Source: Polynucleobacter sp. MWH-Svant-W18 (GTDB lineage: Bacteria > Pseudomonadota > Gammaproteobacteria > Burkholderiales > Burkholderiaceae). From it: a stretch of DNA of 64,000 nucleotides. Below, one piece after another: positions 56,937-64,000 of the stretch. Every line of letters starts with the position of its first letter. Position 1 is the stretch's first letter. The notes beneath the pieces are model-generated. The model was not told where the DNA came from, did not search any database, and saw nothing but the letters and a program-made list of their open reading frames with translations. Both the position numbers and the translations under genes were made by a program. The stretch lies in NCBI RefSeq assembly GCF_018687495.1, contig NZ_CP061293.1, positions 1,488,001 through 1,552,000 of the forward strand, given 5' to 3'.

Positions 56937-57505
56937 GCACTAGCTCCACAAAACTCATCATCCTTGATCGCGATGGCGTGATCAACGATGACCGTGATGA
57001 TTATGTGAAATCGATTGATGAGTGGGTTCCCATACCAGGAAGCCTAGAGGCAATTGCACTGCTGAATCAAGCAGGCTACCAAATTGCTGTGGCAACCAAT
57101 CAATCGGGTTTATCAAGGGGTTATTTCACAATTAATGACCTGCATGCCATGCACAGCAAGATGGATAAATTGCTACAGCCATTAGGCGGTCATATTGATA
57201 GCATCTTCTTCTGCCCACATACAGACGCGCATGGTTGTGACTGCCGCAAACCTGCGCCAGGTCTCATGAAAGAGATCGCACTACGCTATAAAAAAACCGA
57301 TAGTACGCAAGCTCTTTTGGGGGTGCCCATTGTGGGGGACTCATTGCGCGATCTTCAGGCCGGCTTAGCTCTAGGAGCGATCCCCCATCTCGTTCTCACC
57401 GGAAAGGGCGAGAAAACTTTGGCCAAAGGGGATTTGCCTGAGGGCACTCAAATTCATGCGGATTTGCTGTCGTTTGCACACTCACTTCTCGAAGATAAGG
57501 TTTAG
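56933..57505 (+). CDS. gmhB: D-glycero-beta-D-manno-heptose-1,7-bisphosphate 7-phosphatase
   Basis: This HAD phosphatase removes the 7-phosphate in ADP-heptose synthesis. It has 190 residues. Visible: IILDRDGVIN (nucleophile Asp), VATNQSGLSRGYF, the zinc-binding CPHTDAHGCDCRKPAPG and GDSLRDLQAG. It supplies the heptose used by WaaF (17248). It is translationally coupled to glyS (ATGA) and followed by plsC. Confidence 0.97.
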   Translation: MSTSSTKLIILDRDGVINDDRDDYVKSIDEWVPIPGSLEAIALLNQAGYQIAVATNQSGLSRGYFTINDLHAMHSKMDKLLQPLGGHIDSIFFCPHTDAHGCDCRKPAPGLMKEIALRYKKTDSTQALLGVPIVGDSLRDLQAGLALGAIPHLVLTGKGEKTLAKGDLPEGTQIHADLLSFAHSLLEDKV

Positions 57506-57512
57506 AAAACTG

Positions 57513-58247
57513 ATGACTTTTATTCGATCACTACTATTCGCTCTTTTTCTCCTCATCTTCACTCCAATTTGGTCAGTGTTATGTATGCTGGCCTTCCCTT
57601 TCCTTAGTCCAGAACATCGTTATAACTTCATTGGCTTTTGGAACAAGGTGGTGATTTGGCTGCTCTGGCATCTTTGCGGAATACATTATGAAATTCGCGG
57701 CATGGAAAATATGCTTGCAGTACTCAACCAACCAATTGTGATCTTGAGCAAACATCAATCTGCTTATGAAACAATCGCCTACATTGCCTTACTACCAAAG
57801 CAGCTATGTTTTGTCTTCAAACGTGAATTACTTTGGATTCCCTTCTTTGGCTGGGCTTTGGCTTTACTCAAAATGATTCATATCGATAGAGCAAATAAAC
57901 AAACTGCAGCACTTTCAGTTGCGAGTCAGGGACGCAAGCGATTAGCTGAAGGTAAATGGATCATGTTATTTCCAGAGGGCACCAGAACACCCAGAGGCTC
58001 TACAAAGCCATACCGCAAAGGCGGCGCCCGCCTTGCAAGTGCTACTGGTGCTTTAGTTATTCCGATTGCACATAATGCTGGTAATTTCTGGCCTAAAAAT
58101 AGTTTTTTGAAACAGCCTGGTACCGTGATTTTCTCAATTGGCCCAGCTATTGCTTCCGAAGGTAAATCTGGTGAACAGTTGCAACAAGAGGTTGAAGGCT
58201 GGATCGAAGCTGAAATGCGTCGCATTGATCCAAGCGCTTACCAATAA
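57513..58247 (+). CDS. plsC: 1-acyl-sn-glycerol-3-phosphate acyltransferase
   Basis: This inner-membrane enzyme acylates lysophosphatidic acid to phosphatidic acid. It has 244 residues from ATG 57513; the frame is open into gmhB, but the ATG eight bases after its stop fits better. Visible: hydrophobic N-terminus, the catalytic motif KHQSAYETI (HxxxxE, His-X4-Asp/Glu), and FPEGTRTPRGSTKPYRKG (motif III). It is convergent with rsmA, with 5 bp between. Confidence 0.96.
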   Translation: MTFIRSLLFALFLLIFTPIWSVLCMLAFPFLSPEHRYNFIGFWNKVVIWLLWHLCGIHYEIRGMENMLAVLNQPIVILSKHQSAYETIAYIALLPKQLCFVFKRELLWIPFFGWALALLKMIHIDRANKQTAALSVASQGRKRLAEGKWIMLFPEGTRTPRGSTKPYRKGGARLASATGALVIPIAHNAGNFWPKNSFLKQPGTVIFSIGPAIASEGKSGEQLQQEVEGWIEAEMRRIDPSAYQ

Positions 58248-58252
58248 AATAT

Positions 58253-59029
58253 TTAAGCGGCTAAGATCTTAGCCCATTCAATATAGCGCTGAACCGAAAT
58301 ATCTTGCGCTCTGGCCTTTAATTCAATCTCAGTCAATTTCAATCTTTCAGCATAAGCCTGCAAATTGGTTCGCAGCATTTTTCTTCTTTGTGAAAAAGCT
58401 GCAGCCACCACCTGCTCTAAGGTGCCCCATTGAGTCGAACTAAGATCAAAGTCTTTGCGGGGAATCATGCGCACTACAGCCGAGTTCACTTTTGGCTGAG
58501 GATCAAATGCTTCGGGAGGAACCTCCAAGACAAGCTCCATATCGTAGCGAGCCTGCATCATCACTGATAACCGACTAAATTCAGAACTACCCGCTGTGGC
58601 CACCATTCGCTCCACCACCTCAGCTTGCAACATAAAAATCTGCTCATCAACATCATTTGCGGCGGCAACAAGATGAAATAGTAGTGGAGAAGAAATGTTG
58701 TAGGGCAAATTACCGACTACCTTACATGGTCCTTTTTTGTCAGTACGATTTTTAGCCCACTCTGAAAAATCAAATTGGAGAGCATCCCCTTCAATTACTT
58801 TTAAGCCATCAAGATTTTGCTGATTCCAATAAGCAACTAGGTCGCGGTCAATCTCCAAGAGATCAAGCTGCTCTAGGTTTCTCAGTAAAGGCCTCGTCAA
58901 AGCACCAAGACCGGGGCCAATCTCAATCACATGCATTTCTGGGGCAGGCTTAATTAAGGCCACAATGGAGTAAATAACGCCATCATCTTGCAAGAAGTTT
59001 TGACCAAAACGTTTTCGCGCGCGATGCAT
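58253..59029 (-). CDS. rsmA: 16S rRNA dimethyladenosine transferase
   Basis: KsgA dimethylates A1518 and A1519 of 16S rRNA during 30S assembly. It has 258 residues. Visible: RARKRFGQNFLQDD, EIGPGLGALTRPLL (SAM loop), EIDRDLVAYW, and NLPYNISSPLLFHL (catalytic NLPY). It ends the lptD-surA-pdxA-rsmA run, three bases after pdxA, as in many gamma- and betaproteobacteria. Confidence 0.98.
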   Translation of the reverse strand: MHRARKRFGQNFLQDDGVIYSIVALIKPAPEMHVIEIGPGLGALTRPLLRNLEQLDLLEIDRDLVAYWNQQNLDGLKVIEGDALQFDFSEWAKNRTDKKGPCKVVGNLPYNISSPLLFHLVAAANDVDEQIFMLQAEVVERMVATAGSSEFSRLSVMMQARYDMELVLEVPPEAFDPQPKVNSAVVRMIPRKDFDLSSTQWGTLEQVVAAAFSQRRKMLRTNLQAYAERLKLTEIELKARAQDISVQRYIEWAKILAA

Positions 59030-59032
59030 GCC

Positions 59033-60049
59033 TTAATTTAGCTTTCGGGTATTTAAAGCTAAGGTATATGCCAAGCGGAGAGCATCTAACATGCTGCCGG
59101 AGTCTGCAATTCCTTTTCCAGCGATGTCTAAAGCGGTGCCATGATCAACCGAAGTCCGAATAATTGGTAGGCCTAGAGTCACATTTACTCCCCCGCCAAA
59201 GCTTACAAACTTAAAGGGGGCTAGGCCTTGATCGTGATACATCGCAATAAAAGCATCTACTTGCTCAAGTGCCCCAGCATCAAACATCGTATCCCCAGGA
59301 TAAGGTCCTGTGACATCAATGCCCTGCTGATTAGCAGATTCAATTGCAGGTGTAATGCACTCCATCTCTTCAGTGCCCAAATAGCCTGCTTCTCCTGCAT
59401 GCGGGTTTAAACCGGCAACTCGAATCTTGGGTTTAGAAATACCAAATTTGGCTCTTAAATCTTGGTCAACTATCTGAATTGTTTCCAAAATCAGGTCATA
59501 TGTAAGCGCAGCTGGCACATCCCTCAAGGGCAAATGAGTAGTTACTAGAGCAACTCGCAAGTCTCTAGGACTCTTGATTCCTAAAAAACCCTTTGCTAGT
59601 GGAGCGCATAGCATCATGACAACATGCTGCGTATTGCAATGCTGTGCCAAATATTCTGTATGGCCAGTAAAAGAAATGCCAGCATCATTGATGACGCTCT
59701 TTTGAATTGGCGCTGTGACCATTGCGTCATAGCGCCCCTGTAAGCAAGCATCTATAGCTTGATCAAGCATGCTGAGAACGTATGGAGCATTAGAAGAATT
59801 TAAGAGCCCCAGCGCTGAAGGAGCAACTAAGGGAACAGGGTCAACCGTAAGGCGTTTGAATATACTTGGATCAATTTCTGAGTCAACCCTTAGTAAATCT
59901 GGGTCACCCAAAAGAGTAATGCGTGCATTCGGTTGTTCTGCCAAAAAGTCTTGGGCGGCAGCCATGGAAACCTCAGGACCAACCCCAGCTGGTTCGCCGG
60001 TAGTAATTACCAGATTAACGAGGGGCTGAGCTTGCTGCATCATCAACAT
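59033..60049 (-). CDS. pdxA: 4-hydroxythreonine-4-phosphate dehydrogenase
   Basis: This NAD-dependent enzyme of the pyridoxal-5'-phosphate pathway has 338 residues. Visible: TTGEPAGVGPEVSM, APIQKSVINDAGISFTGHTEYLA (outline), GLNPHAGEAGYLG (metal His) and AMYHDQGLAPFKFVSFGGGVNVTLGLP (outline). The start could be any of three close ATGs (60049, 60043, 60040); the first overlaps the surA end by 35 bp. It is three bases before rsmA. Confidence 0.97.
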   Translation of the reverse strand: MLMMQQAQPLVNLVITTGEPAGVGPEVSMAAAQDFLAEQPNARITLLGDPDLLRVDSEIDPSIFKRLTVDPVPLVAPSALGLLNSSNAPYVLSMLDQAIDACLQGRYDAMVTAPIQKSVINDAGISFTGHTEYLAQHCNTQHVVMMLCAPLAKGFLGIKSPRDLRVALVTTHLPLRDVPAALTYDLILETIQIVDQDLRAKFGISKPKIRVAGLNPHAGEAGYLGTEEMECITPAIESANQQGIDVTGPYPGDTMFDAGALEQVDAFIAMYHDQGLAPFKFVSFGGGVNVTLGLPIIRTSVDHGTALDIAGKGIADSGSMLDALRLAYTLALNTRKLN

Positions 60050-61472
60050 TCAGGATTTTGACCGTTGCTGTGTCACGCAATTCACGCAGCCAATCCTGAT
60101 AGGCTTGCTCAAATTTTCTTTCGCGAATCGCCGCGCGCGCGAATTCTCGCTGCTTCTCAACAGTTAATTGCGCATCTCGACGCTCGAGTACTTGAATCAA
60201 GTGCCAACCAAATTCGGATTTGACTGGATTACTAACTTCGCCAATTTGCAATCGATTCATTGCTTGCTCAAATTCTGGGACTAAATCTCCAGGCCCCATC
60301 CAGCCCAAATTTCCGCCATTAGCAGCTGAGCCATCCTCGGAATATTTTTTAGCCAACTCACCAAAATCAGCAGTTTTGGCGCGCACTTGATCACGATAGC
60401 CCTGCAAGCGTCTTTCCGCATCTTGATCCGATAAACCAGGCCTATTTTTTAACAAAATATGGCGTGCTAGGGTTTGCGTGATTGGAATATTTTGAGGGGT
60501 TGATGGGGTCTCTGATGCTGCAGCCTGTTGCTGTGCAGGTGCGGCAGCGTTCATGGCACGCCGATCAATCACCTTGAGCACATGATATCCCGCAGGACTT
60601 TTAACCACTGTATTGACTACCTGACCACCGCCGGTATTTCTAACGGCTTCATAAAATAATTGCGGTAAGCGATCAGGGGCTCGGTAACCCAAATCCTGAA
60701 ATTTAATTTTCGGATTCTCTTTTGCTGCTGCTGCACCGAGTTGCAAGAAGTCGACATCACCTCTAGCGTCTCGCAATAAAATTTCAGCCTGCTTCTTAGC
60801 ATCAGCCTGAGCCCCAGCGCCAGCAGAGGGATCAACCGGAATAAAAATTTGCGCTACATCAATCTCTTCAGGTGCACCCTTAACTGGAGGGGCTGATCGT
60901 GGAGCGCCATTACCTTGCATTGCACGTTGACGATCAGTAATAAAATTATCAATCTCTGCATCAGAGATTTTGATCTTTGATTCTACTGAACGCTCACGAT
61001 AGCGACTGACAACTACATCATCGCGGAGAGTGTCTTTATAGCGATCAAACGACATACCCGTAGCAATGATTTTTGCCTTGAACTCAGCATACGTCATTTT
61101 ATTTCTGCCGGCGATATCTCCAATAATTTTGTCCAATTCTTTATTGGTCACTCCGATACCCTCTTGTTCGGCATTTTGCAATTGAATTTTTTCAATAATT
61201 AAGCGATCTAAAATTAGTTTTCGTAGATTTTGACCTTCAGGCAACTTCACGCCTTGCTTTTGAAGACTTACAATTCGATCATCAATCTCCTTACGAGTGA
61301 CATACCCAGTATTGACAACTGCAGCAACGCCATCAATATTGCGAATCTTTCTATCTGAAGCAGTAGAACTATGTGATGAGTCTTGAGCGGATGCAACTCC
61401 CACAACGAATAAGATCATCCCAAAAAGGATGGCAGACAAACTCTGTTTTAAAAAACTCCTACAAAGCATCAT
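60015..61472 (-). CDS. surA: Periplasmic chaperone/peptidyl-prolyl isomerase SurA
   Basis: SurA escorts unfolded outer-membrane proteins, including LptD, to the Bam machine. It has 485 residues. Order: signal peptide (about 1-29), N-terminal chaperone domain (about 45-195), parvulin domain 1 (about 200-310) and parvulin domain 2 (about 330-435, with ARHILLKNRPGLSDQDAERRL, GGNLGWMGPGDLVPEFEQAM, in outline). The linker after domain 1 has an Ala/Gln-rich run. It overlaps lptD by an ATGA and pdxA by 35 bp. Confidence 0.97.
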   Translation of the reverse strand: MMLCRSFLKQSLSAILFGMILFVVGVASAQDSSHSSTASDRKIRNIDGVAAVVNTGYVTRKEIDDRIVSLQKQGVKLPEGQNLRKLILDRLIIEKIQLQNAEQEGIGVTNKELDKIIGDIAGRNKMTYAEFKAKIIATGMSFDRYKDTLRDDVVVSRYRERSVESKIKISDAEIDNFITDRQRAMQGNGAPRSAPPVKGAPEEIDVAQIFIPVDPSAGAGAQADAKKQAEILLRDARGDVDFLQLGAAAAKENPKIKFQDLGYRAPDRLPQLFYEAVRNTGGGQVVNTVVKSPAGYHVLKVIDRRAMNAAAPAQQQAAASETPSTPQNIPITQTLARHILLKNRPGLSDQDAERRLQGYRDQVRAKTADFGELAKKYSEDGSAANGGNLGWMGPGDLVPEFEQAMNRLQIGEVSNPVKSEFGWHLIQVLERRDAQLTVEKQREFARAAIRERKFEQAYQDWLRELRDTATVKILNVDDAASSAPR

Positions 61473-63988
61473 TGATAATTCTCATATATGGAGGGTGGTA
61501 TAGGCTTAGAGGTAGGCATATATCCTGGAACATTTAGCCTCATGATATCAACTGGATTACTACCAGCGCTAGCAAAGCCCCTAAATTCTATCTGGAACAG
61601 GACCTGGGTGGTGGTAATCAAAGAAGTATTAACGGCCTGAGAATATGCTCCACGAAAGGTCCAACAGTCTCTAGTCCACTCTAATCCAACCAACGTGTTC
61701 AAAGTTTTAATGGTTAAAGCATCGTAACCCCAGCGTCCCAAAACAGAGACTTCGCGTGTAAGAGGCCATTGACCTGAGACATTGTATTGATCAGTAGTTG
61801 TTGCACCTGGAGTCGCTGTTTGATTGTTTTGTGTAGAAGCTTGAATTGGAGGTGACCAGACATTACGATAACCAAAGTTTAGACTTCGGCCAGGAGTTGG
61901 TCTCCAGCTAGCACCCACGGTTGTCTGGACAAAGCGATTTAACTGGGTGTTGTACTGACCAAACATATCTGCACTGAAGTTACCCAATAGACGCACCGAT
62001 GCAGAACCCAGAGTATCTGAATAGGTAGTGGGGTTAGCAATATTTCCATTTAGACCAACTTTTTGACCTGTAAATTGCTGCTTTTGTGCCAGCGTAACAT
62101 TGGCTCGCTCAGCGCCCGTATTAGCCTCAATCATTCGACTAGTAAGGCCAACTGTTGCAGCATTAACGTCTGAGATACGGTCGTTACCAATAAACGTATT
62201 TGCGGTAAAAATCTGAGATACGCCAAAGCCTGCATCAGCAGTATCAAACAATGGTGTGTTTGCTTGACTTTGATAAGGGGTGTAAGCATAAAAAGCGCGC
62301 GGCTCCATTGTGAGGAACATATCACGCCCAAAAAAACCTTTGAGCTCTGAAGCATCTCTCTCAAACGCTAAACCAGAATCCAATGTAAAGGTTGGAATGG
62401 TAAATCCCTGAGCGTTTGGGGTGCCAGGCGTGTAGGCAGTTGCGTTATAAGTGTTTGACTGAAAGCTAATCGTAGGCGTGATGTAGTAGCCAGGAGTAAT
62501 TTGTGGAAGCGAAAGTGCGCCTTTAACCACGGTTCTGTCAGCCTGAGTGTATGCGCCAGGTACAGGGGCATTAAAGTTGCTACCTAAAGCATAAGCAAAT
62601 CGAGTGTAATCGGTAGAAAAAGTGGTTTTTGGCCCAGTAGGTAATGCTAAGTACTTACCGCTTGCATCCGATACAGTAGGAGTCAACTGGCCATTGTATG
62701 CAGCAGTGATGTTGGGCATTACGTTGTATGGCGCTTGCACAAGATTATTTGGATCCGGCTGCAAGGTTTGAAAGTTAGCGACCTTTGCGCCAACCACCCA
62801 ATTGCTCAATTCACCAGTCAGCTGCTTACTAGTGCCTGCCTCTTGCCTAAATTGATTGGTAATCTGCCCAGCAATACTTTGAGAAAAATCGGTTGGGTAC
62901 AAACTATCTGAGACACGAGCCATATTGACGTAACCCGACCATGATCCAGGCATCGGGGCACCTCCAGGACCAACCCCTCCAGCAAAAACTTGTCTTTGCT
63001 GCCAGTCGTACTTCCACCGATTTGTACCAGTTTGTTTATCGTATGGCAAATAATCACCAGCTAAAGTTCCAGAGTATTGGGTATCTAAAAAACGATACTG
63101 CGCACCCAACATAAAACCACGATGATTCATTTCTCGGGGCAACAAAAGCAAATCACGGTTGGGGGCGATATTGACGTAGTAGGGCTGCGTAATATCTAAG
63201 CCATTGTTTGAGTTATATCCGACCACTGGAGCCAATAAACCCGAACGACGCTGCCCGCCAGTGGGGGCAGTGAAGTATGGGACATAAGCAATCGGTACAT
63301 CAAAGAAACGCATGACGCCATGCGTACCAACCATCTCTTTCTGCTCATTGTCAATTTCCAAAGTGCTGGCTGTGAAATACCAATCCATATTTTCTGGAGT
63401 GCAAGTGGTATAGGTAGCTTTATCAAATACAAATATATCTGGGCCAGCAATAGTTAACTTTTTAGCAGAGCCACTAGCACGGTTATCGCGCAACTCATAT
63501 GATGGCGTCTCCATTGCACCTTCTCGAGCATCTACCTTGAATTGACCTGCTGGACCCTTAAATGTGACATTGCCTTTTGATAGTTCAGCATTTCCAATTA
63601 AGTCAGCAATATCCGTATCTGGGTTGTAAGTGATTTCGTCCGCCTTTAACGCCGCTCCATTGCGACGAATTTGTGCCCGACTCTTTAAGTGCATATCGCG
63701 ATTCACCACACCATCGATCGTGTCACTTGAAGTAAAAGTCAATGCCTTTCCATCCTCGATTGGCTTGCCAACTCGTAGTTGGTCGTCCAACTTCAAAACA
63801 GTGACATTACCGCGATCTGGTATGAGCACAGTATTCGTATTTAGCTGTGTCACAGGAGGCAGTGGAGAGGGTGCCTGGGCATAAATCGGGAGCGCGAATT
63901 GAAGCAATACCACCCCCGTCATTACTCGCGGGGTTATAGCCAAAAAAAGAGGGGCGCAACGGCCGGCGCAACGGCGATAATGACTCAT
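61469..63988 (-). CDS. lptD: LPS-assembly outer-membrane protein LptD
   Basis: LptD forms, with LptE, the pore that inserts LPS in the outer leaflet. It has 839 residues from an ATG 13 bp from the window end. Order: signal peptide (about 1-38), N-terminal OstA beta-jellyroll (about 70-200, with ADEITYNPDTDIADLIGNAEL), then a 26-strand-type barrel to the C-terminus. Only a few Cys are visible (YTTCTPEN and TRDCWTFRG). This may mean a simpler disulfide pattern than the four-Cys arrangement of E. coli. Its likely folding helpers SurA (next gene) and BepA (19369) are in this window. Confidence 0.97.
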   Translation of the reverse strand: MSHYRRCAGRCAPLFLAITPRVMTGVVLLQFALPIYAQAPSPLPPVTQLNTNTVLIPDRGNVTVLKLDDQLRVGKPIEDGKALTFTSSDTIDGVVNRDMHLKSRAQIRRNGAALKADEITYNPDTDIADLIGNAELSKGNVTFKGPAGQFKVDAREGAMETPSYELRDNRASGSAKKLTIAGPDIFVFDKATYTTCTPENMDWYFTASTLEIDNEQKEMVGTHGVMRFFDVPIAYVPYFTAPTGGQRRSGLLAPVVGYNSNNGLDITQPYYVNIAPNRDLLLLPREMNHRGFMLGAQYRFLDTQYSGTLAGDYLPYDKQTGTNRWKYDWQQRQVFAGGVGPGGAPMPGSWSGYVNMARVSDSLYPTDFSQSIAGQITNQFRQEAGTSKQLTGELSNWVVGAKVANFQTLQPDPNNLVQAPYNVMPNITAAYNGQLTPTVSDASGKYLALPTGPKTTFSTDYTRFAYALGSNFNAPVPGAYTQADRTVVKGALSLPQITPGYYITPTISFQSNTYNATAYTPGTPNAQGFTIPTFTLDSGLAFERDASELKGFFGRDMFLTMEPRAFYAYTPYQSQANTPLFDTADAGFGVSQIFTANTFIGNDRISDVNAATVGLTSRMIEANTGAERANVTLAQKQQFTGQKVGLNGNIANPTTYSDTLGSASVRLLGNFSADMFGQYNTQLNRFVQTTVGASWRPTPGRSLNFGYRNVWSPPIQASTQNNQTATPGATTTDQYNVSGQWPLTREVSVLGRWGYDALTIKTLNTLVGLEWTRDCWTFRGAYSQAVNTSLITTTQVLFQIEFRGFASAGSNPVDIMRLNVPGYMPTSKPIPPSIYENYQ

Positions 63989-64000
63989 GGATCCAGACCA

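Overview
The window reads as a chromosomal segment of a small-genome freshwater betaproteobacterium of the Burkholderiaceae, most like Polynucleobacter. The basis is the protein sequences as I recognise them and several typical betaproteobacterial gene neighbourhoods: pgk-pyk-fba-purC-purE-purK-sua5, recA-recX, sucCD, glyQS-gmhB-plsC and lptD-surA-pdxA-rsmA. This is recognition, not a database result. Coding density is high, and most of the window is core metabolism and envelope biogenesis.

Layout. 1-2760: a partial lipoprotein gene and a groES-groEL operon with a textbook CIRCE operator. 2760-6800: a three-gene signalling operon with a degenerate EAL protein, a LuxR-type response regulator and a BvgS-like hybrid kinase. 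6849-15874: dacB facing a long leftward run of sua5, purK, purE, purC, fba, pyk and pgk. 16064-21569: ilvE, a CHCC zinc protein, waaF, two small conserved genes, a BepA-like M48 protease and moaC. 21570-27128: an accessory patch with a GT9-like gene, a second decayed moaC 3' end, and two SPINDLY/OGT-type TPR glycosyltransferases carrying 102-bp tandem repeats. It ends beside a type IV pilin gene (27224-27721). 27842-33299: a TerC-family gene, sucCD, recX-recA with a palindromic LexA box, a DUF2878-like membrane gene and tRNA-Met.

33344-41154 is the most unusual part. It opens with the fused remains of a proteorhodopsin gene and a blh retinal-forming dioxygenase gene, joined by an internal deletion. 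Next come four bactofilin genes, an M23 peptidase and a ParA-like ATPase, with perfect or near-perfect DNA dyads in their promoter regions. A solute-binding protein gene then carries a frameshift in a T6 tract, followed by several small exported proteins and a repeat protein interrupted by a stop codon.

41187-63988 returns to mostly ordinary genes: a MOSC protein, an MHS transporter, a TRIC-like channel, maiA, an AEC transporter, a gamma-carbonic anhydrase, a Rap1a/Tai-like protein, a glycine-zipper lipoprotein, OsmC, a rhodanese and a Na+/H+ antiporter. The conserved blocks miaB-ybeY-corC-lnt, glyQ-glyS-gmhB-plsC and rsmA-pdxA-surA-lptD complete it. Envelope assembly is a recurring theme: waaF and gmhB (heptose), lptD, surA and bepA (LPS and outer-membrane protein assembly), lnt, dacB, plsC, and bactofilins with an M23 peptidase.

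The main points for follow-up are the deleted rhodopsin-blh locus, the duplicated moaC tail flanking the glycosyltransferase patch, the bactofilin/M23/ParA cluster, and the BvgS-like system with a catalytically dead EAL partner.
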